A DNA stretch of 64,000 nucleotides, taken from Helichrysum umbraculigerum. Lineage: Eukaryota > Streptophyta > Magnoliopsida > Asterales > Asteraceae. Position 1 is the first letter of the stretch, and each line of letters begins with the position of its first letter. The notes beneath the pieces were generated by a model. It made no database searches and was not told where the DNA came from. It saw only the letters and a list, made by a program, of their open reading frames with translations. The stretch covers positions 3,884,001 through 3,948,000 of the forward strand of contig CATIUR010000001.1 in assembly GCA_949592205.1 (NCBI GenBank), given 5' to 3'. This document shows, in pieces, positions 1-13,300 of the stretch. The translations under genes were made by a program, and so were the position numbers.

Positions 1-901
1 TTTAGCTTGAACACAACTAATCATCATCATGAATCAATACTTATCCATTTATACATCCTTACTCTAGGCTTTAAAATCATAATTCATGACTAATCAACTA
101 AACCCACAACTTTTATCATGATCATGATTCAATTCTACAATTTCTAACATAGGGTTTCAACTATAATCATGAAACTAACATCAACTAACAATTCTAACAT
201 AGTTATAAGTCTCAATTTCATCTCAATCATTATAAGTTCATCATATATCATAAGAACACAAATCAATTTCACAAACCCTAATTTAAATTTACAAGATAAT
301 CCTTGAATCATGTTACATATCATCATTTATGAGTTTAATAAACCTCAATTTAACAACTTCAAGCCTTAAACTCGGATTATAATCAATAACCCTCAAAACC
401 CCAAATTTTTAGATTTATGAACATCAAGAATCAAGACTTACCAAGATGTTTGTGATGATGAGAAGATGATTAATCCATGTTATTGAAGCTAAATGATGAA
501 CTTGCCATCTTCAATTTGTGGTAGAAAAGGAAATTGAAAGGGTAATCTAGGGTTTCTCATATTATGTATGTATATATGATAGAATATGATGCGTACGTAT
601 GTATTTAGATAAAAGAGACCGACTCAAACATTTAAAAGTGTACTACAAGTGTTTAAATTTCATTCCCCGTACTTATAATTGTCTGGAACTTAAAAACCAT
701 TTACGGGGAACCATTATTTTATTTTACCGTCAACTAAATAAAATTAAAACCATTGATAATTTATTAGTCACAATAAATTATTTGACTCTTTTACCCATTT
801 ATTTTCAACTAGCACAACAAAATTATTTTCTGACACATTTAAATAATCATTTACAGACAGAAAATATTTAATACTACTAGACCCGAAAACTGGGTGTTAC
901 A
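1..901 (-). mobile_element. Partial LTR of a Ty3/gypsy-type retrotransposon
   Basis: Read on the minus strand, the segment starts at 901 with TGTAACACCC, the usual start of Tekay-like LTRs, and runs off the left edge of the window. It contains a splice-donor-like CTTG/GTAAGTC (about 427-445) after a leader-like stretch, the same layout seen in the two other LTRs of this window. No coding sequence is present; the 90-codon open frame on plus (599-871) is chance. The other LTR end and the body are outside the window, so it cannot be told whether this is a solo LTR. Confidence 0.55.
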
Positions 902-1560
902 ACAAATTAATCTATGTTATATCAACAAATAGTTCTTATTTTAGGTGGAATATTTCACATATTTATTTTTATCTTGATGGTAATTATTACCATTATTATG
1001 TTTAATGTTTTATTTAATTGTTTTGCAACTCTTGATTAGTCCTAAACCTTTGATATTTCATGAGTTATATGTCTTCTTAATTTTCTACCTTTATTAAGGT
1101 TCTAAGTTGCAATAGAAGGTTTAGTTTTTGTTTTTGATGATGATAAAATTTGCTCTCAATTTTGCTTGGCAATTGACTTGTAATTGTTCCTAACGTCGGT
1201 GTATTCGTTTGAATCAACGATTGTTGGAAGAGATTATTCTTGAGTATTCTTAGAATCAACAAGTTTAATTTATGTTTGTTACTTTCACACTACATCAAAA
1301 AGAATACCAAAAAGTGGAGACAATGTCCATTTTAAGAGGGAATATTGTTAGGTAATCCTCCACCTTCTTTACAACCTTTTAGACTTCATCCAATGGGCTG
1401 CATCAGTAAAGTCATGTTACTCATTAAGATTTGGAAGTCACCATAATAACTCGATTTTGACTTGAGTTATAGTCTTGTAAGTATATATAGATGTAAAAGA
1501 TAGTTGTATAGGATTATGCCTAAGAATATACTTAATATATAGATGTGTGTAGTTAGACCA
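902..1560. mobile_element. Copia/TRIM-like LTR remnant
   Basis: The stretch 1090-1294 resembles 6083-6290 along its whole length (same order of T-rich run, CTCTCAATTTT, TTCCTAAC, GGTATTC-like and TACATCA blocks), so both are copies of one dispersed element. At 1335-1350 a purine-rich AAGAGGGAATAT is followed by TGTTAGG, which looks like a polypurine tract and LTR start. No coding domain is left. The call as copia or TRIM rests on these terminal signals only. Confidence 0.35.
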
Positions 1561-2700
<1,140 letters not shown>

Positions 2701-2720
2701 TGTCATCAACATTATTGATC

Positions 2721-2728
2721 TATAAATA
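2721..2728 (+). promoter_or_regulatory. TATA box of the PSY-like gene
   Basis: TATAAATA lies 52 bp before the ATG at 2773. This predicts a transcription start near 2750 and a short 5' UTR of about 20 nt. Confidence 0.6.
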
Positions 2729-2772
2729 GAGTATGAATTGAGAACTGGTAATATAACCCTAAGTGCACAAAT

Positions 2773-3344
2773 ATGGCAGCTAATGGTTTTCACCTAATTG
2801 TAACTCTTCTTGCTTTATCTCACCTTGTCTTCATGACTAATGCTATCACAACATCTGGTAATTCTTTTAGAATTGGTTATATCCCAAGATGCATGCATCA
2901 TTTTGTTGCATTATATACGCCACATCTGGATATATACATGCATAATTACAATACTATATCTACTTAATTCTTGTATGATGCATTGATATATAAGGTTTGT
3001 AACTGTTTACAGGGAAGATTCATAGACATTTGTTGCATGAGAAAGTAGATATATTGGCATCAGAGGGAAATCGTGACCAGGTACATACATTTTATATGAA
3101 TATATATGAATTTATCACGCGTATATACACACAAGTGCTATTAAATGAAGTTTGAATTATTCCCTAGCCCACACTTAGTATTTTGTTTAATTGAAATGGA
3201 AAAATTAAACAGATGGTGAACATCGATGGAAATGAATTTTTAGAAGATGAGTTCATGAGTGAGAGGATGGATTTGGAAAAAACCGACTATCCGGGACCAG
3301 GTGCAAACAAAAATCACACTCCAAAACCGCCACAACGTGATTGA
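2773..3344 (+). CDS. PSY-like tyrosine-sulfated peptide hormone precursor
   Basis: Three exons with GT-AG introns (2773-2857, 3013-3080, 3213-3344) give a 94-residue protein. Residues 1-24 form a hydrophobic signal peptide ending at ...TNA. The middle is charged and variable. The C-terminal part carries DYPGPGANKNHTPKPP followed by QRD and the stop. The pattern D-Y-x2-P-x-A-N-x2-H-x-P matches the mature PSY1 family motif (Asp-Tyr is the sulfation site recognised by tyrosylprotein sulfotransferase; the peptide acts outside the cell in growth regulation). Length, signal peptide and C-terminal peptide position all fit the family. The RGF/GLV family also has a DY start but ends in a PPxHN-type motif, which is absent. 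A TATA box is 52 bp upstream. Splice sites are inferred from sequence; reading phase is preserved through both introns. Confidence 0.82.
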
Positions 3345-4929
3345 GATTGATTAAAGGTTTGAATTATTAATGGGTGTTTTTTCATAACCTAATTATGGTT
3401 TGAGATCAACGTGATTAATTCAAAAAACTAGGGTTTGAAGTATAGGTTTCATATTAAATTAATGGTGGAGTTTTATGGTGACATCATATCTGATTACTGG
3501 TTCGATTGATTGTGTGCATGTGTGTGTATTTCATGTATCAATAATCTTGTAAAGAAGCAGAAGCTATCATTTTATGAATAAGTTGTTATCTATTGTTGTG
3601 GAAGTTTACATGTATTTAACGAATTGCAACTATATATGCTTCATATAAATATATGAAAATTGTTTTCTATATATTAACCACAACTTAATTAGCTACACAA
3701 ATTGTTTGAATGAAGAGATATGGTTCTTGATTAGTTACTTTCTTTTCCTTGCTATATCCATCCATTTTATTTGTCATCTTTTAGGAACTGTTAAGTAATT
3801 AAGAAGTACAATTGATACAGAATTTAGAGCAATATTGTACATCCATCTATAGTTTGCAATTTGATAAATTTCAATGAATACTCTTTTGTTGGATTCGAGT
3901 AATAAAGATAGGATATAACATGACACGCCTTAACAACTGCCCTCATTAATTAGGACGTATTGCGAATAGTACACTCCTCTTCTTGTCAAGATGAACATGC
4001 TTGCTTATCTCGATTTCACCGACGAACCAGTCTAGAAGTCGAAAGGGTAGGCAATAGAAAGGGGTCTATAGATCTCCCTCTCTTTGTATTCTTCTCACCC
4101 ATCCCGCCTAAAATTTGAAGAATTCGTTGATAGTTAGAATAGATTCGTAGACCAGGTCGTGTTAAGGTGTGTAAGACCTGGAAATTCTCTAAACCGAATA
4201 GTACACTCTAATACAATTTCTTGCGACTGGCCTCTTCGTGTCAAGATGTACATGCTTGCTTATCTCGATTTCTAATTAAACCTTGGTTATGACATTTTCA
4301 AAATTACAATGAAGACATGATTCACAAAATAGAGATGAAATCGGTAGAAGATATCACAGATGTATCCCAATCAACGAACGGACTGTAATCAGTTATACAT
4401 ATTTTAGTTTCATTGAACAACTAATTGGAACTTTGAGATCGATGGAAGTGAATTAATGGACTTGGCTATAGATCTTCCAATGTAAAAGATTAACGGATAA
4501 GTACTTGAAAATGTTATCAACTAAGCTCTGACAGTTTGTAACCAACTACTCGGGTGTGCATTGAATGTAAGAAATTTTTTATTTGACGCATTGTATGTAT
4601 TTTGGTAACGTGACAACTTGTAAGGATGTCACGTGAAGCCTTATATAGATGACATGTCAGTAAAAATAGTATAAAATTACATACGATTTATCAAAATGCA
4701 AATTCCTTAAATACAATGTAAGCCTAAGTAATGCACACTACGAATTTCACACAAGTATAAATCAAGATCTAGAAATCGGATTCTCAAAGTGATCCTAATA
4801 TATTTTACTTCTTTTTGATAACTAGCTTGTTTGCAAAGAGATCATGTAATGGAGATGAAGTTTCTTGGAGTTTCAGGTACAATATATATACACAATAATC
4901 AAGTAACAACTAACAAATTGTCGAGACTA
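3345..4929. other. Intergenic DNA with an internal duplication
   Basis: About 55 bp at 3962-4017 (from GAATAGTACACTC to TCTCGATTTC) recurs at 4195-4272 with a short insertion. CACGCCTTAACA (3923-3934) is nearly inverted around 4157 (GTGTTAAGGTGTG). This suggests an old rearranged mobile element, but no termini could be fixed. No coding potential seen. Confidence 0.4.
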
Positions 4930-4937
4930 GCAACTCA

Positions 4938-5585
4938 TAGGGATGTTCAAATAGATGGATCGGTTCAAAACCGATCCGTATACATGAATCCAAATGGATC
5001 ATGGTTTCAAAAATATAAATCCGATCCGTCCAAATAAATTCAAAAATCGAACCAATCCATCCGAATTATTTTTTGGATGGATCGGATTGGTTTTTGGATA
5101 TCCAAACACATACATAAATATAAAGAAATATCTACTAAAAATATGTTAGATACAGAGTATAATAAAATTATACAAAATGGATGGTTCTCATTTGAACCTC
5201 CCAATACATATATGTATGTGTAATATAATAGTAAAATGCAAAGCAAAACTATGAATTACCTACATGTATAAGTAAACAACTTTGTAAACTATAAACTACC
5301 TATTATATTTGGATATCTATAGAATATTAATAATTAAGTAAACTATTTTGTATGTGCATATATATATATATAATGTTTGAAAATTAGAAATTTATTTGTT
5401 ATTTGGTTTTATTTTTTTTTAATAATCCGGTTTGTAATTTACTAACCAAAGCCAATCCGTGACCTAAAATAATAAGTTTGGTTTTGATCCGAGCCAATCC
5501 AAAAATCCAATTATCCAAACCATATGGTCTGATCCTAATTATCCAATTGAATAATCCGGTTTTATCCGAACTGTGAATAACCCTA
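4938..5585. mobile_element. Non-autonomous hAT-like element, copy 1
   Basis: The ends are TAGGGATGTTCA and TGAATAACCCTA, which are inverted. The interior is colinear with the element at 6436-7461 over nearly its full length, including paired GATCCGTCC/GGATGGATCGG blocks that can form an internal hairpin. The target duplication is imperfect (GCAACTCA on the left, GCGCCTACTCA on the right). No transposase coding sequence. Assignment to hAT is by analogy to copy 2. Confidence 0.65.
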
Positions 5586-6435
5586 GCGCCTACTCATATG
5601 ATGTGTATACTAGCAATCAATTCAAGCCTTTTTTAATACTTAATTAACCTACATATCTTAATTTAATAAGTTCACTAATTAATTCAATGAATTAATATTT
5701 GAATAACTTATATAAACATTTTCACACAGATGATTAAAATAACCGTTTATTAACGACCACCATTTATAAAACACTACATTAGTTACAAATTATCGCCTCA
5801 GATTCTCATAGAGGTCCAAGTATTGAAGAAAGGACCATTATGTTTCTGAGGCTCACATGGCTCCGTTTCAGGCCCATGAGCTGACGAATCGAAGCTTGGA
5901 ACGAGGCCCACCAAGTTGTAAACAGCCAAAGGTGGTTTAGCCCAACCTCGAGGCCCAAAGACGGCTCCTAGAAGAAGTTATGGCCCATTTTATGTTTTTC
6001 TATAAAATTTGGACTTTTGTTTTGGGCTTTCAGGCCGGCCCATTATGTTTTTAGGCCCGATTCGAAATTCTAGTTTCCTTTTAGGGTTCATTTGAGATTG
6101 TAAAGAACTCGGTTTTTGTTTTTTGAAGAAATCGAATTTTCTCTCAATTTTTGCTTCTAATTGAGTTGAAATATTTCCTAACAATTGGTATTCTTTGTGA
6201 TACAACACTTGTTAGAAGTGATTTTTCCCCGGGTATTCTTAAAATCAATAGGATTAATTCATAACTTGTTTTACACCCTACATCAGATTCTGCAAAATCA
6301 TACTTAAAAAAAGCAGAAACCAAGCAAAAAGAAATGTAAACTAACAATTACTTTATACTTGATGAATAGTTGGCGAAGTGTTGCAATATTTACTTCCATT
6401 AATATTTACTAACTACTACTACATGTTATCAAATA
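5586..6435. mobile_element. LTR-like remnant (second copy of the 1.1-kb repeat)
   Basis: 5800-6290 has an LTR character: CTATAAAAT (5999-6007), then a T-rich leader, then TTCCTAACA followed by ATTGGTATTC, which resembles a decayed tRNA-Met primer-binding site. 6083-6290 aligns with 1090-1294. No reading frame with a retrotransposon domain is present. Confidence 0.4.
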
Positions 6436-7461
6436 TAGGGGTGTTCAAATGGATGGATCAGTTCGAAACCGATCTGTATACATGAATCTAAATGGATTAT
6501 GGTTTTGAAAATATGAATCCGATCCGTCCAAAAATCGAACCAATCCATCCGAATTACTATTTGGATGGATCGGTTTGATTTTTGAATATCCAAGCACATA
6601 CATAAATATTTACAATTTATACTAAAAATATGTTAGATATTATAACAAACTTATACAGAATGTATGGTTCTCATTTGAACCTTCCAGTACATATACATGT
6701 GTGTATAATATAATTGTAAAATGCAAAAAGAAACTATAAATTACCTACATATATAAGTAAACAATTTTGTAAACTATAAACTACCTATTATATTTGGATA
6801 TTTATAGAATGTTAATAAGTTAGTAAAATATTTTGTATGTGCATGTATACATAGGGTAAAGTTCAAGTAAGAACATTTATTATTGTGGAAACGGTAGAAA
6901 CGCACATTTTTACTTATAATTTTAAGATTAAATGGTGTTTTTGATGAAAAATTTATATCAAAATTCTTAGAATTGTGTGCTCTTTAATATGAGAGTTTTT
7001 TTTAAAAAAAATGTGATACACATCATAATTTTTTTTTGTGTATCACTGTATTACACATAAAAGGCTGTGATACATAACTTTAATTTGTGTATCATATATA
7101 CTTTTTTATTTTTTTAATCGATCTAATATTAAAGAGGATAAAATTTTAATAATTTTGACATAACTTTTTTTTGCAACACGTGTACATATGATAAATTTAA
7201 AAGTGAAAGAAGTCGTTCCTACGTTAATAAATGATTCTAAAATAACCTTATATAATATTTGAAAAATAAATATTTATTTGTTATTTGGTTTTTTTGAATA
7301 ATCCGGTTTGTAATTTACTAACTAAAACCAATCCGTTATCCAAAATAATAAGTTTCATTTTGATCCAAACTGAACCAAAAATCCAATTATCTAAATCATA
7401 TGGTCCGCTCCGAATTATCCAATTGAAAAATTCGATTTTATCCCAACTGTGAACAATCCTA
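6436..7461. mobile_element. Non-autonomous hAT-like element, copy 2, with nested MITE
   Basis: The ends are TAGGGGTGTTCA and TGTGAACAATCCTA. The flanks are ATCAAATA (6428-6435) and ATCAAATG (7462-7469), an 8-bp target duplication with one mismatch, as expected for hAT. Relative to copy 1 it has an extra block of about 0.4 kb (about 6854-7246), a separate insertion. Just right of the element, a 20-bp segment containing AATCAAATGCATAGAC is duplicated in tandem. Confidence 0.75.
6854..7246. mobile_element. MITE nested in the hAT-like element
   Basis: This block is absent from copy 1 at the matching position. It begins AGGGTAAAGTTCAAGTAAGA and ends in a sequence whose reverse complement begins AAGGTTATTTTAGAATC, so the ends are imperfect inverted repeats. 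Around 7005-7110 there are further T/A-rich inverted blocks built on GTGTATCA/TGATACAC. Noncoding. The duplication is probably TA-rich, so exact ends are uncertain. Confidence 0.55.
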
Positions 7462-7469
7462 ATCAAATG

Positions 7470-9056
7470 CATAGACCAGCCCTAATCAAATGCATAGACG
7501 CATGCATGAAAAAGTCACTTGTATGTTCTGGTAAACGTATTAATGTAATCACCGTACAAAAAGTACGTCAAGGCAGTAATTAGAGGCCTCGTACGTAGAT
7601 TATTTATATATTCTCGTCCTTTCAAAAAAAAATTTATATATTCTCGTTTTTTGCAAAAAATAAAAATAAATAAATAAATATTTTATCTGTGTTTTGTATG
7701 TGTGTGTAGCTAATTAATTAAGTGGAGGAGCTAGGTGGAGCTGATGTGTTTATCACTCAGCTAACTTCATGGATACATGAATGTAGTTGATATGGTTCCC
7801 TTCATTTAATTTTTAACAGTCGGGAGAAGAATACAAAACTATAAAATGTGATACTTATCATTAATATTCTCTCACGCAGATCATATCTTGTGTAGTGGGA
7901 AACATATACAAGAAGATCAAATGGTATATGGGTATAAAATTAATGGAAATCAATTGTGATATATATATATGGGTATAAAATATAATATAATCTATATATA
8001 CTATTAGGGGCAGATCTAGAGAGGGCAGTTGACTCCTCAAGAATTTTCAATTTATGTACGGAAATTTAAAACTTTTCCCCCAACAAATTGTAATTAAGAA
8101 AGAATTATAAAATAAAATTATGGCACTCAAATAGAAATTCCTAGCTCCGAAAAATTAAGTAGCATTATATCATACTATCATTGTTTTATCTTTGCCAATT
8201 AGTGGAAACTCTTCAATATGTATTTTAATATCTTCCAAAAAGGCTAATCTTCAAGCAACCTAGCTACACAGATGTCCTCAGATATGAGACAGCACATAAA
8301 TAATTAATTAAGCTAGCTTCATCTAACGACACATTTAGTCATGTAGTAATAAAGGATTAAAGGTTAATCTTTTTCAATTCTGGTGTAGCTACTCTGCTGT
8401 TGGGGTGCTAAAGAACTCATCATAATGCCTCAATCCCTCTAGTAGATTGCCATAGATGCTTGAAGAAGTGGACTACTAGAAAGGGGGAGCAAAGATAGTC
8501 TCCTTAATTCCTTAATAAAGACGATACGTAGAATCATTGGGCCTTATCGATCAGGCAGCTGGCTACGGCTCCTAAACTTTATCCAGATTGCACCACCTAA
8601 AGAGTTCTGAGAATGGAGAGACTAGCTATATGAACTATGAAGGTCTTGTTTAATAATTTGAACTTGATAAGCTCTCTTGTTTCAAGTCTAGAGACCAGTT
8701 AATATATACCTGCCCTTGCAGTATTCTTTGCTTCCGGATGACTTTATGAGTGCCTGTTGTAATTATTATTCAAGCAAAAGGTAGTCATAGACTCATGGTA
8801 GCAAAGATGTGCCGATGGAAGCGATTGAATAATGGGCCAAAATGGGCTTGAAATGTAATTGGTCTACTTATCGACTTGGGTCGGGACGGATTGGGGTCGC
8901 CTGAAAACATTTTTGGTTTTTATGATAATCAAGTCATCAATTACGAATGTGATCTTAACGTCCATTAGAACTCTATTAATCACCAGGAGGTGATTTGAGT
9001 TACTATTAAATGAATAGTGTTTTCCCATTTTATTATTATTATTTTTTTGGGAAATG
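7470..9056. other. Intergenic DNA without recognised features
   Basis: Contains short poly-A and TA-rich runs only. No open frame with recognisable domains and no terminal repeats found on either strand. Confidence 0.5.
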
Positions 9057-9244
9057 CTAATAAGAAATATCCAATGCATTAATTAAAGTTGAAACTTTCC
9101 TTATTCATTCAGGATTATATATAATTTAATTTATGTTTGCATTTAATTCACCGAAACTTTCCATTTATTTGTGATGTAGTAAATGATATATTTGATTAAA
9201 AAGGAAACTTTAACTTTAATTAATGCATTGGATGTATCTTATTA
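9057..9244. repeat. Foldback (inverted-repeat) element
   Basis: The left arm 9057-9100 (containing CCAATGCATTAATTAAAG) is nearly the reverse complement of the right arm 9203-9244, with about 100 bp between. A further copy of the right arm follows in tandem at 9250-9278 and a partial one at 9281-9296. A transcript would form a long hairpin. Probably a decayed MITE. Confidence 0.7.
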
Positions 9245-9653
9245 AAAAGGAAACTTTAACTTTAATTAATGCATTGATTAAAAAGGAAACTTTTCTAAGG
9301 GCTGTCAATAGCATTTTCCTATTTTTTTTTGCAAAAAAAAATAGTTTTTTCCACTTTTTTTTTGTTCAACAAAAATATTCTATTAAAAACATTTTTTTTT
9401 CAACAAAATTATTCTAATAATAATAAAAAATGTTTTAGCTTATAATATTTAGTGTCTTAATTTATCATTTAAGTACAAAAAAAAAATTCCTTTTTTTTAA
9501 CAACAGAGTTATAAACATATGTTATTAATTTTTTTTTTTTTCAATATTACACGTACATGTTGGTATAGTAAAAAAAAACCATAAAGACATCATATTTCAT
9601 TCGATTGAAAATATCATATTTCATATTGAAGTGTAAAAATTTACTTTTTATCC

Positions 9654-9686
9654 CCCGCCGCAACGTGCGGGTTAAAAAGATACTAG
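9654..9686 (+). mobile_element. Helitron-like 3' terminus
   Basis: CCCGC and GCGGG (9654-9671) form a hairpin followed 11 nt later by CTAG (9683-9686) and a T. Helitron 3' ends have a GC hairpin about 10-15 nt before CTRR and insert before T. The matching 5' TC end was not located. Confidence 0.45.
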
Positions 9687-11918
9687 TTTGATATAAAGTT
9701 CTAAGTTATATACTGTATGTAATATGTATGCATGTGCAATAAGGACTCTAGTAGTAGTAACTTTATTGTTGGGCCCAAACTAACAGGCCAAGTTTGTAGA
9801 GGGACTGAGATTGGTAAATACAATCTTTTCTATTTAACTATTTAGTTTTAAGCAAGTAATGATAAAAAAATTAATATTATAAAATTTCAACAGAGACTTT
9901 ATTGATTGTCATTTATTGGGAGAAGTTAATTTACCGGAGTCACTAACTGGTTGAATACGGACTTAACACTCACTACCTATTAGAAACCACACTACAAGTA
10001 GATTACAAAGGAATGCTAAAATCTCTAACATTGATGCAACTCACTTAACCAGGAGCATTCACGAATTTTAGTTTTTATATGTAACATTTATGTATGTGTT
10101 AATTTAATCATCAGAAAAAAAAAAAAAAAAAAAATCTGCCCTTAAACCATGCCTCAACGCGTAGTGGAACATATCCGTTATTGGCAAATCATTGATTTTT
10201 TGCGTGACTATGAAAAGAGTTGTGATAATTCCTTTGTCACTTAGTCTAACATTTGTACTAGAACTTTTTGGTTAAAAGTCATATTAAATGCAAAAAGATA
10301 AGTAGTCTTGTTAATAAGACTCGAAGATAGAGATGACTCGCACCTGGCTTAGGGATTTCAGGTTCCTATTATAATTTCATGCCTTGAACAGTTGAATCGA
10401 GTGATCGATTCATCTTCTGTTTCCGGATTTCAATTTTCAGTTGTTTTTGTGGCTAGAACACTTCATTTACGTTTAGATATTCAATAACTAAAGTTGAGTG
10501 TATGTCTTGAGGCGTAGTATATGCATTTGCAGGTACCATTTTTGTTGGGTGTACGGGGCAAGTTTGGAGGTTTTTGGGACTTGATTGTGGTTATTACTTA
10601 TTATTATGTGGTCAGTTTCTAGAAACCTAGCTTCACTAAAAAATTAAAAATGAAGGTGTTTAGCCCGTTACAGATTTAACTAAACTTTCTGGGTTTGAAA
10701 TTCGTCGTGAATTAAGGAAACAGATCATTTCAAATCAAATTTATTGCAGCCCAGCCTATATATATCAGATTGAAATTGATCACATAGGCCCAAGTTTAGA
10801 TTATGGGCCCAAGTAGTGTTTATATCCAATGTAAATATATACAAGGCTATTATTACCTGATTACCTCTATTTATGTTAATAAAAACTTATTGGAAAATAC
10901 TACGGAGTAATTCATAAGAAATTAAGAACTTCATATATTTAACTTTATACCTGTTTAACAATAAAAATGAATATTGTTCTTTGCTCAAATATGTTCTATT
11001 TACGTAAAATAAATTTGGTCCCGTCAAACAGTATGTTCAAGCTCCGTCCTTAGATATATCTTCTTTAAAATGAACAAATCGCTTATCTGTAAATTATATG
11101 TAGTTGTTAAAATTTAACTCTAATTTTAATTTTACACACGTATGTGAGGTTATATCAATCCATATATTACCTTATCATATGTTTTTTAGCCACATATGTT
11201 ATGTGCAAATATGTAAATCTTTTCAAGTTATTAAAAGTAATTTATTCAAAATACTAGAAAGGTTATTCCTCATATGTTATCATAGGATGAAATAGAAAAT
11301 ATAAATGATGGGGGTGTTTTGTTGATTATTGTTTATATAATTACTTACTTATATTTATATTATATTGAAGCAATGTAAAGTCCATGAGATCGTTTATACG
11401 CATATATGGATGCGTACGTGGGATCCGATTACTAGCATACGAGTGTGTAATCCTCATAAACTAATCATTGAGATTATAAACAATATGCGAACGAATACGA
11501 ACTGAATAACGAATAGAAAATGAGATAAATGCTTTGATAAAGATAAATCATTTATTAATAAATCAATCGATTACAATAACCTAATGATTACAATACCAAA
11601 AGAGTATACGTCTTATGATTCAAAGGATGAAATATGTCCTAACAGACTCTCCCTTGACCATTGCTCTCAATTCAGATGTACACCATAAATCATTTGTTAC
11701 AAAATCTAACTAACAATTTAAATTCAAGATATATTACTATTTTCTAATAAAATATGATATTTTCAGCTTTTGTAGTGCATTCGATTGTTTGATGCCCGAG
11801 ACCGAGGAAGAAAAAAAAACTCACCCATTCTCATTTTAACGGCTCAATAACCAATTTTGCGTAACCACGTTTTGGTAACACATGAAATCTGATTCTAGAT
11901 AGATCGTTATAATAAAAA

Positions 11919-11995
<77 letters not shown>

Positions 11996-13270
11996 AATCT
12001 CCAATTATTAACATACATAGCGCGTGTTTGGTAAAGGAATTATAGATAATTTTAAGGGCTTGAACTTATCGTTTTTTAATTTCAATCTTCCATATAAGTT
12101 AAAACTTTTCATTTGACTACAAAAAGATATATAGTAAGGCTTCTTGAAAAATAATATGATAGATAGATTTTCCAAAAAAGCTACTTAAAGTGATTTTTAG
12201 AAGATAGAATTCCTAACCACCGGCTCCAGCTCCAACTAATTATCGTCAAACTTACTCATGCAAAAGAAAATACTCTCCTAGCTTGATTAAAGATCAAATT
12301 CCCCGTTAGTCTTCAAGTTAACTTGTTCTTAAATTAACTTGATTTTCAATTATAATGATTCACATCATTCAACGAAATTGTTAGGATGTTTATTTCAAAA
12401 ATGAATTAATTAGGAGTTACTGAATTTCTTCACTCAAATAAATTCACATTCTATAGAATTCAAGTTCCTCTAATAAATTTCAATTAAAAATATTTCACCA
12501 ATCAAACGCACCGGTTAATAAATGGTAAAGTAAAAATAGATCTATTATTTTGAAAAGGTGGAAAGTAGCAAGATAGGGTAACAAAACCGACATATTTCCA
12601 TCGTTGATGATAATTGGGTTATTTCCGACAAAAGTCTTTTATGTCAAATAGTATAATGTAACTTTAAATTTTTAGATAGATTCTTCAATAGAAAATGACA
12701 ATTCTTGAGTAGTGTTTAATTATTCGACATGAAAGGCTTCATACCATCATTCAAATCGATTCCATTATATTTCTTCCACACATCAATCATCCAACACTTT
12801 TATCATATTCTATCTTGTTTCGATTCCAATCAAGAAACGATTGAGAATCGTTGTTTCGCAATCACATGAAAGCATTTCATGATCCATATACGAACTTTGA
12901 GTAAAATTCAAGACATCTTTATGCTTTCTTTCGGTATCCATCACATCGATCACCCATGATCTTTTTCAATGTATAACTGATTCTCAGTTATAAATAGTAT
13001 GAAAACATGGTTTAATCATTGTTAGCAATGCTAAACAAACTTACCTGAATTAAATATAATTAGCTTAATTTCACATGATTCGTTTGTCTCCATCGTTTAA
13101 TATGTGGGGTTCTTTGAAAAGATCTGCTCCTCATTTGGATTCGTGTTTACTATTTGTGACCACGGTTTGGATCGGATCAACTAATCATTAACGATGTTTA
13201 ATTTTTTACTTTGTTGAGATTAATAATTAATAATGTATTGATGTACGTACCAACCACAGTATTATGTACG
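9687..13270. other. Intergenic DNA with microsatellite and a possible MITE
   Basis: Contains a poly-A run (10115-10134), an (AT)n tract (11920-11991) and a stretch of about 0.5 kb (12024-12512). The ends of that stretch, GCGTGTTTGGTAAAGGAATT and the complement of CACCAATCAAACGCACC, are loosely inverted and may mark an old MITE. No gene recognised. Confidence 0.45.
11920..11991. repeat. (AT)n microsatellite
   Basis: About 36 uninterrupted AT units. Confidence 0.95.
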
Positions 13271-13273
13271 TAA

Positions 13274-13300
13274 CTAGTGTTAAAGCTCGTGCGATGCACG
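13274..13300 (-). mobile_element. Helitron-like 3' terminus
   Basis: On the minus strand CGTGC-ATC-GCACG (13288-13300) forms a perfect hairpin, followed by AGCTTTAACA and CTAG (13274-13277), then T. The element body would extend to higher coordinates; its 5' end was not found. Confidence 0.45.

Noticed and set aside
599..871. 90-codon plus-strand frame
   Set aside because: Lies inside an LTR in antisense to its transcription, with no motif or conserved feature visible.
3213..3344. RGF/GLV (root growth factor) assignment for the peptide gene
   Set aside because: It shares the DY start, but the PPxHN-type ending is missing, while A-N-x2-H-x-P fits PSY.
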